Shown piece after piece: positions 7,035 through 10,851 of a stretch of DNA of 10,851 bases (the first letter of the stretch is position 1; each line of letters begins with the position of its first letter). This DNA is from Bacteroidota bacterium. Its GTDB lineage: Bacteria; Bacteroidota; Bacteroidia; Bacteroidales; Prolixibacteraceae. The position numbers were made by a program, and so were the translations under genes. The DNA is taken from positions 1-10,851 of the forward strand of contig JAUZOB010000092.1 in assembly GCA_030706665.1 (NCBI GenBank), read 5' to 3'. The notes under the pieces were generated by a model. The model saw only the letters and a list, made by a program, of their open reading frames with translations, did no database searches and was not told the origin of the DNA.

Positions 7035-7102
7035 ATCGAATTGGAAAATCAGGGGCAGAACTTTATAAATAATTCTTTCTTAGGATAAGACTTTTTTGAA
7101 TA

Positions 7103-7134
7103 TTAGTGTTTTGTCTTTCAAATTCCTAATTTTG
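7103..7134 (+). promoter_or_regulatory. Candidate panB promoter
   Basis: TAATTTTG (7127-7134) is an exact -7 element 26 bases before the panB ATG, with a weak -33 candidate TTAG (7103-7106) at 20 bases. Transcription would begin near 7140, leaving a leader of about 20 bases. Confidence 0.5.
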
Positions 7135-7160
7135 TACCCACAATTCTAATATAGTCTACA

Positions 7161-7976
7161 ATGTCAGTACAATCATCCGTAAAAAGAGTAACAACCCACG
7201 TGCTTTCAGAGATGAAACTCAAGGGTGAAAAGATTTCGATGCTGACTGCCTATGATTACAGTATGGCCAAGCTTGTTGACGAAGCGGGCATTGACGTAAT
7301 CCTGGTAGGTGATTCTGCATCGAATGTAATGGCTGGAAACATCACCACGCTTCCCATTACACTCGATCAAATGATTTATCATGCACAATCGGTCGTAAAA
7401 GCCGTTCAGCGATCACTGGTTGTAGTCGACATGCCGTTTGGCTCCTACCAGGGCAACTCTAAGGAAGCTCTGCATTCTGCCATCCGTATTATGAAAGAAG
7501 CTCATGCCGATGCAGTGAAAATTGAAGGAGGAAGTGAAATTATCGAGTCCGTTCAACGTATTCTTTCTGCAGGAATTCCTATAATGGGACACCTTGGACT
7601 TATGCCTCAATCCATTAATAAGTTTGGGACTTACGTAGTCAGAGCAAAAGAGAAAGAAGAAGCAGACAAGCTTATCGAGGATGCCAAACTATTAGAAGAA
7701 GCCGGTTGCTTTGCCGTGGTATTGGAAAAGATTCCGGCAGAACTTGCAACCCGCGTTGCTGCTAACCTGCGAATCCCCGTTATCGGAATCGGAGCAGGAA
7801 GCGGTGTCGATGGGCAGGTACTTGTCATTCATGACATGCTTGGAATGACTCAACAGTTCTCTCCCCGCTTTTTACGTCGCTATCTGAATTTAGCCGTCGA
7901 AATCAAAGAGGCTGTCGGTAAATATATTGCCGATGTAAAATCGGTTGATTTCCCGAACGAAAAAGAACAATATTGA
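7161..7976 (+). CDS. panB: 3-methyl-2-oxobutanoate hydroxymethyltransferase (ketopantoate hydroxymethyltransferase)
   Basis: PanB transfers a hydroxymethyl group from 5,10-methylenetetrahydrofolate to 2-oxoisovalerate, giving ketopantoate, the first committed step to pantothenate and coenzyme A. The 271-residue length is normal for this Mg2+-dependent TIM-barrel enzyme. Visible motifs are LTAYDYSMAKLVDEAGID (28-45), ILVGDSASNVMAG (47-59), VVVDMPFGSYQ (87-97), AVKIEGG (118-124), GIPIMGHLGLMPQS (138-151) and PVIGIGAGSGVDGQVLV (206-222). Residues equivalent to the metal ligands are D51, D90 and E122, and the catalytic glutamate is E189 in VVLEKIP. All are intact. The start is the ATG directly after a strong -7 element. 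panC and panD are not adjacent, so the pathway is dispersed. A good terminator follows the gene. Confidence 0.98.
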   Translation: MSVQSSVKRVTTHVLSEMKLKGEKISMLTAYDYSMAKLVDEAGIDVILVGDSASNVMAGNITTLPITLDQMIYHAQSVVKAVQRSLVVVDMPFGSYQGNSKEALHSAIRIMKEAHADAVKIEGGSEIIESVQRILSAGIPIMGHLGLMPQSINKFGTYVVRAKEKEEADKLIEDAKLLEEAGCFAVVLEKIPAELATRVAANLRIPVIGIGAGSGVDGQVLVIHDMLGMTQQFSPRFLRRYLNLAVEIKEAVGKYIADVKSVDFPNEKEQY

Positions 7977-7993
7977 TTCTTTTTCAAACTATC

Positions 7994-8040
7994 AGGATCT
8001 GCAAACCAGAACTCTGCTCTGTCTTGCAGATCCTTTTTTT
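7994..8040 (+). terminator. Intrinsic terminator of panB
   Basis: AGGATCTGCAA (7994-8004) pairs perfectly with TTGCAGATCCT (8024-8034), an 11-bp stem with a 19-base loop in which CAGA and TCTG can pair further, followed directly by a seven-T run (8034-8040). It lies 17 bases past the panB stop and separates panB from the downstream gene. Confidence 0.93.
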
Positions 8041-8099
8041 AATTTAAAGACAAGCAGACTTTTCATCGCCTCGCTGCTTCTTATATCTATTTGACACGA

Positions 8100-8786
8100 A
8101 TGGAAATCATCTACGAAGACAACCACATTATTGCAGTTAACAAATCCTGTTCAGAAATTGTGCAGGGAGACAAGACAGGAGACAAGCCTCTTAGTGAGAT
8201 TCTAAAAGATTACATTAAAGAGAAGTACCAGAAGCCCGGGAAAGTGTACCTTGGAGTCCCCCACCGCCTTGACCGTCCCACCAGCGGAATTGTCTTATTT
8301 GCAAGAACCAGTAAAGCCCTGGAAAGATTGAATGATATGTTCCGCGAAAAGGGGGAAATACGGAAAATCTACTGGGCTGTTGTCGATCGGAAACCAAATC
8401 CGGATCATGCTACTCTCAATCATTTCATGATTCGTAATACGGAAAAGAATAAATCATTCGCATACGACGAGCCCAAAGCCGGATCAAAAGAAGCAAGCCT
8501 GACTTACACCTGCCTGGCCTCCTCTGATCGCTATCACCTTTTAGAAATAGAATTACACACCGGCCGCCATCACCAGATTCGTGCTCAATTAGCTGCAATA
8601 GGCTGCCACATCAAAGGGGACCTTAAATACGGCTTTCCAAGATCAAATCCTGATGGAGGAATTCACCTTCATGCGCGTCAGATTGAATTCGTTCATCCTG
8701 TCAAAAAAGAGAAGGTTACCATCACTGCCAAACCTCCGAAAGATCGTATCTGGGATTTCTTTCTAAACGTATCAGGGGATAAATAA
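8100..8786 (+). CDS. RluA-family RNA pseudouridine synthase, short form without S4 domain
   Basis: A cytoplasmic pseudouridine synthase that would convert uridine to pseudouridine in rRNA or tRNA. The protein begins MEIIYEDNHIIAVNKS, the usual opening of the RluA catalytic domain, so no N-terminal S4 RNA-binding domain is present. The catalytic motif is PHRLDRPTSGIVLFART (54-70) with nucleophile D58. The second signature, ELHTGRHHQIRAQL (151-164), and IHLHARQIEFVHP (188-200) complete the fold. I chose ATG at 8100, giving 228 residues; an in-frame TTG nine bases earlier would only add three non-conserved residues. The target uridine cannot be read from sequence, so no symbol is given. It follows the panB terminator by 59 bases and so probably has its own promoter. 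The sequence TATCTATTTG at 8085-8094 resembles a -7 element but would leave almost no leader. Confidence 0.93.
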   Translation: MEIIYEDNHIIAVNKSCSEIVQGDKTGDKPLSEILKDYIKEKYQKPGKVYLGVPHRLDRPTSGIVLFARTSKALERLNDMFREKGEIRKIYWAVVDRKPNPDHATLNHFMIRNTEKNKSFAYDEPKAGSKEASLTYTCLASSDRYHLLEIELHTGRHHQIRAQLAAIGCHIKGDLKYGFPRSNPDGGIHLHARQIEFVHPVKKEKVTITAKPPKDRIWDFFLNVSGDK

Positions 8787-8810
8787 TCAAGGAAAACTAT
8801 AATATAAGAC

Positions 8811-8840
8811 AAAATAAAAAAGGCAAATTTCAGAATTTGC
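8811..8840 (-). terminator. Intrinsic terminator on the minus strand, distant from cdd
   Basis: GCAAATT (8823-8829) and AATTTGC (8834-8840) form a perfect 7-bp stem with a 4-base loop. On the minus strand the stem is followed by CTTTTTTATTTTG, a good T tract; on the plus strand no T tract follows. The nearest minus-strand gene, cdd, stops 365 bases upstream, so this ends either an unusually long cdd 3' region or a separate small transcript. Confidence 0.65.
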
Positions 8841-9000
8841 AAGCACCCACACCTTATTCCCAAATACTTTTATTATTGGAAGTTGTCAAGCATATCCAAT
8901 ATCACCTTAATTTATCCCTCATCGCTAAATTTAATGCTTAGGAGAATTCATTCCGCGATTTCACATATTGATTCGAAATTCATAAGTACATAAAACGAAT

Positions 9001-9069
9001 TAATGTCGTATTTCATTTTTTGCTCTTCCTTTAAAAACAAAGGTTCTATAGCTCATGAATACGACAATA
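9001..9069. repeat. Imperfect inverted repeat with nested hairpin
   Basis: GTCGTATTTCAT (9005-9016) is the inverted copy, with one extra base, of ATGAATACGAC (9055-9065). Pairing continues outward through 9004/9066 and, after one mismatch, two further pairs. Nested at the centre is CCTTT (9028-9032) with AAAGG (9039-9043) around a 6-base loop. The two are separated by unpaired internal-loop sequence of about 11 bases on each side. The whole could fold as one 60-70 base stem-loop in RNA from either strand. Confidence 0.55.
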
Positions 9070-9186
9070 AATAGTTCTTATTACTTATTTAGCCAAAACG
9101 AATGGGAAATTTTCAATCAATCCCAAAACACATTATTTATACTTCCTAAATCCGAACAAACAGCACGAAAAGTATTCTCTTCTTAA
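9055..9186 (+). CDS. Short ORF of 43 codons, doubtful
   Basis: An ATG frame beginning MNTTINSSYYLFSQNEWEIF runs 43 codons to TAA and would converge on cdd. Its composition (N, Q, S and aromatic residues, one tryptophan, an LPKSEQTARKV tail) is protein-like rather than simple AT-rich drift, but I recognise no family. Its first bases are the right arm of the 9001-9069 inverted repeat, so the start codon could be sequestered in a hairpin. There is no recognised promoter. Chance ORF remains the leading explanation. Confidence 0.18.
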   Translation: MNTTINSSYYLFSQNEWEIFNQSQNTLFILPKSEQTARKVFSS

Positions 9187-9204
9187 AACTTCCGCCCCAC
9201 TCTT

Positions 9205-9702
9205 TTAATGCGAACCTAAGTTTAGCAGATCATTCTTTCCAAAGCTGAATGGCAATAGATCATGAGCAGAATGAATCACCTCTATTTTATTGCGCCCATC
9301 CAGGATTAGCCGAACCGGCTTGCCGAAACGTTCTTCTGTCTCGAGAAGCACCTGCGCGCAACCGCCACAAGGACGAAGAGGGTTATCGACCAGTCCATCT
9401 GCATTCTGTGCAGAGATAGCAACGGCAACTACCGATTGATCCGGATAACGGGCATTGGCATAAAACAAAGCAACCCGTTCTGCGCACATACCCGATGGAT
9501 ATGCGGAATTCTCCTGATTGCTTCCGGTTATCACTTCCCCGTTCTCTAAAAGAACAGCAGCTCCCACCATAAAATGCGAATAAGGAGAATAAGCACTGGC
9601 AGAAGCTTTTCTGGCAATGAAAACTATTTCATTAAAAGGAGTATCCAAATCTTCAACCTTATCATACTCCTCTACCTCCAATCGGATTTCTCTTTTTTTC
9701 AT
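9205..9702 (-). CDS. cdd: Cytidine deaminase
   Basis: Cytidine deaminase hydrolyses cytidine and deoxycytidine to uridine and deoxyuridine in pyrimidine salvage, in the cytoplasm. The protein has 165 residues, in the range of the short homotetrameric class. The zinc site is complete: C73 and E75 in MCAERVALF (72-80), with E75 as proton shuttle, and C112 and C115 in PCGGCAQVL (111-119). Substrate-contacting segments SAYSPYSHFMVGAAV (36-50) and GSNQENSAYPSGMCAE (60-75) are also present. The N-terminal 20 residues (MKKREIRLEVEEYDKVEDLD) are a charged extension before the conserved core. It is transcribed away from the glucosaminidase gene, with a well-formed promoter in the shared 140-base gap. 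Confidence 0.97.
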   Translation of the reverse strand: MKKREIRLEVEEYDKVEDLDTPFNEIVFIARKASASAYSPYSHFMVGAAVLLENGEVITGSNQENSAYPSGMCAERVALFYANARYPDQSVVAVAISAQNADGLVDNPLRPCGGCAQVLLETEERFGKPVRLILDGRNKIEVIHSAHDLLPFSFGKNDLLNLGSH

Positions 9703-9724
9703 AGTATCTGATGTGTGTTCTTTT

Positions 9725-9754
9725 CAAATTTACAACATTTTAAAAATATGCAAA
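9725..9754 (-). promoter_or_regulatory. cdd promoter
   Basis: On the minus strand TTTG (9754-9751) and TAAATTTG (9732-9725) are separated by 18 bases. Both elements match the Bacteroidota -33/-7 consensus exactly. The predicted start is near 9718, about 15 bases before the ATG. This is the best-formed promoter in the window. Confidence 0.65.
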
Positions 9755-9786
9755 GCGACATAATCACAATCTTACTTTAAACAACA

Positions 9787-9819
9787 TTTCCTTCAATTCG
9801 AAAAGATTGTTTAATTTTG
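9787..9819 (+). promoter_or_regulatory. Promoter of the glucosaminidase gene
   Basis: TAATTTTG (9812-9819) matches the -7 consensus exactly and is preceded after 21 bases by TTTC (9787-9790), a 3-of-4 match to the -33 element. The predicted start near 9824-9826 lies downstream of the in-frame TTG at 9807, which supports translation from the ATG at 9843. Confidence 0.55.
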
Positions 9820-9842
9820 AGCAAAATTACTTGTTATCTGCC

Positions 9843-10832
9843 ATGAAAGAATCAAAGATTATTCTGACAATAATTCTGAGTCTCTCTTTACTAAATGTTT
9901 TTTCACAACGGAGATTTTCCAGAGAAGAATACGTTGCCAACTATAAAAACATTGCAATTCGCGAAATGAAAGCCTACGGGATTCCGGCTAGTATTACTTT
10001 AGCTCAGGGTAGTCTGGAATCAGATAACGGGAATAGCACTTTGGCCAAAGAAAGCAACAACCATTTTGGAATTAAATGCAAAAGTTCATGGCAGGGACCT
10101 TCGGTTTTCTTTGATGATGATGAAAAAAACGAATGCTTTAGAAAATATAGCTCTGTAGAAGAATCATATATTGATCATTCTTCTTTTCTAATGAGCAACC
10201 CTCGTTATGCTTTCCTTTTTTCCATCCCCGCAACAGACTATGTAGCATGGGCAAATGGATTAAAAAAAGCAGGTTATGCAACTGACCCCAATTATGCCAA
10301 CCGTCTTATTAAAATCATTGAAGATTATCAGCTATACATATTCGACCAACTCGGTCCACTTGCCGGGAATACATCAAAACAACCAAAACGAAGTCGTGCA
10401 CAATCGCGCTCTGAAGAGTTGGCCATTCGGCTACATAGATCAATCGGGCTTCACAATGGGCTAAAAACCATCGTGGTCAGACGTGGGGAAACCTTCGAAA
10501 GTATTGCCAAGTCTGTTGACTTAAAAGAATGGGAAATTCTTCATTATAATGATTACAGCGGAGGGCAACCCCGTGAAAATGAAATCTTATATATCGAATC
10601 AAAACGAGGCAAAGCCGAATCCGGTAACGATTATTACATTGCCCGCAACGGAGATTCGATGCACACCATCGCCCAAATCTATGGGATACGATTAAAAAGC
10701 CTTTTACGCAAAAACAGGATGGAACCTGGGGAAAATCTAGCTCCCGGACAAAAAATCTATTTAAGATCTAAGATAAGCAAAGATGAAGCTGCCCAAAGAG
10801 CCATGCAGCAAAAAGCAGCTCATCTCCAATAA
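9843..10832 (+). CDS. Secreted glucosaminidase (GH73-like) with two C-terminal LysM domains
   Basis: A probable peptidoglycan hydrolase cutting the glycan chain next to N-acetylglucosamine, exported by the Sec route. With ATG at 9843 the protein has 329 residues and opens with a clear signal peptide (MKESKIILTIILSLSLLNVF, cleavage near residue 22, no lipobox cysteine). The catalytic domain covers about 29-168: ASITLAQGSLESDNGNSTLA (49-68) holds the likely catalytic E59, followed by NNHFGIKC (72-79), YSSVEESYIDHSSFL (102-116) and WANGLKKAGYATDPNYA (136-152), the standard order of this family. A basic linker follows. LysM domains lie at about 209-252 and 264-308 (YYIARNGDSMHTIAQIYG; LAPGQKIYL) and would bind peptidoglycan. 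An upstream in-frame TTG at 9807 is rejected because it would spoil the signal peptide and overlaps the promoter. The next gene starts seven bases after its stop. Confidence 0.92.
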   Translation: MKESKIILTIILSLSLLNVFSQRRFSREEYVANYKNIAIREMKAYGIPASITLAQGSLESDNGNSTLAKESNNHFGIKCKSSWQGPSVFFDDDEKNECFRKYSSVEESYIDHSSFLMSNPRYAFLFSIPATDYVAWANGLKKAGYATDPNYANRLIKIIEDYQLYIFDQLGPLAGNTSKQPKRSRAQSRSEELAIRLHRSIGLHNGLKTIVVRRGETFESIAKSVDLKEWEILHYNDYSGGQPRENEILYIESKRGKAESGNDYYIARNGDSMHTIAQIYGIRLKSLLRKNRMEPGENLAPGQKIYLRSKISKDEAAQRAMQQKAAHLQ

Positions 10833-10839
10833 AACATTC

Positions 10840-10851
10840 ATGAACAAGGAA
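10840..10851 (+). CDS. Start of a further gene, cut by the window edge
   Basis: An ATG seven bases after the glucosaminidase stop opens a frame reading MNKE before the sequence ends. The tight spacing suggests a co-transcribed gene, but four codons do not allow any identification. Confidence 0.3.

Larger units (their letters stand above)
8787..9204. other. 418-base gene-poor stretch between the pseudouridine synthase gene and cdd
   Basis: Very AT-rich and flanked by converging genes. It holds a minus-strand terminator (8811-8840), a long imperfect inverted repeat (9001-9069) and one 43-codon plus-strand ORF (9055-9186). I see no tRNA, transposase fragment or CRISPR-like repeat. A plus-strand terminator for the pseudouridine synthase gene is not evident. 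Confidence 0.6.

Noticed and set aside
7109..7134. TTTG at 7110-7113 as the -33 element of panB
   Set aside because: The spacing to the -7 element is only 13 bases, too short; the weaker TTAG at the right distance is preferred.
8091..8099. TTG start for the pseudouridine synthase
   Set aside because: It adds only three residues before the conserved MEIIYEDNHI opening, and the ATG at 8100 is a better start.
8823..8840. Terminator for the pseudouridine synthase gene on the plus strand
   Set aside because: The stem is followed by AAGCACCCAC on the plus strand, with no T tract; the T tract is only on the minus strand.
1..10851. CRISPR array, prophage, toxin-antitoxin or defence island
   Set aside because: No regularly spaced repeats, integrase, transposase, attachment-site duplication or paired small toxin/antitoxin genes were seen; nearly all genes are common chromosomal families.

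Overview
The window looks like chromosomal core sequence from a member of the Bacteroidota, most likely the order Bacteroidales. The protein-level style of DnaK, RecR, cytidine deaminase and the glucosaminidase/LysM protein fits that group. So do AT-rich leaders without Shine-Dalgarno sequences, and several exact or near-exact copies of the group's -7 promoter element (TAnnTTTG). I cannot name genus or species from sequence alone.

Layout. From 1 to about 3870 five genes lie on the minus strand and read leftward: recR, a small capless HAD-type phosphohydrolase, a GNAT acetyltransferase, an ArsB/NhaD-superfamily ion transporter, and the 5' two-fifths or so of xseA, which runs off the left edge. 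Gaps are 27 to 90 bases. recR and xseA each have a recognisable -7 element, so this is a co-oriented cluster with internal promoters rather than one strict operon. From 4231 to 6942, still on minus, are dnaK, with a strong terminator at its 3' side and neither grpE nor dnaJ beside it, and a CBM9/DOMON-like protein without a signal peptide. At 6943-7160 transcription diverges. Rightward come panB (pantothenate/CoA synthesis), closed by a clear intrinsic terminator, and a short RluA-type pseudouridine synthase. A 418-base gene-poor stretch (8787-9204) follows, then cdd on minus, diverging from a secreted glucosaminidase with two LysM domains on plus. The start of a further plus-strand gene appears at the right edge.

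The genes are mostly housekeeping: recombination and repair (RecR, XseA), protein folding (DnaK), cofactor synthesis (PanB), RNA modification (RluA type), pyrimidine salvage (Cdd) and cell-wall turnover (glucosaminidase). No pathway links them all. No mobile element, CRISPR array, tRNA, rRNA or defence system is visible.

The least explained parts are non-coding. A minus-strand intrinsic terminator at 8811-8840 has no coding gene close upstream on its strand. A 60-70 base imperfect inverted repeat sits at 9001-9069 in the same stretch. A perfect dyad lies at 6978-6994 in the divergent panB region. Two short ORFs (4013-4177 and 9055-9186) occupy the two longest gaps. I did not find strong evidence for a new multi-gene system.
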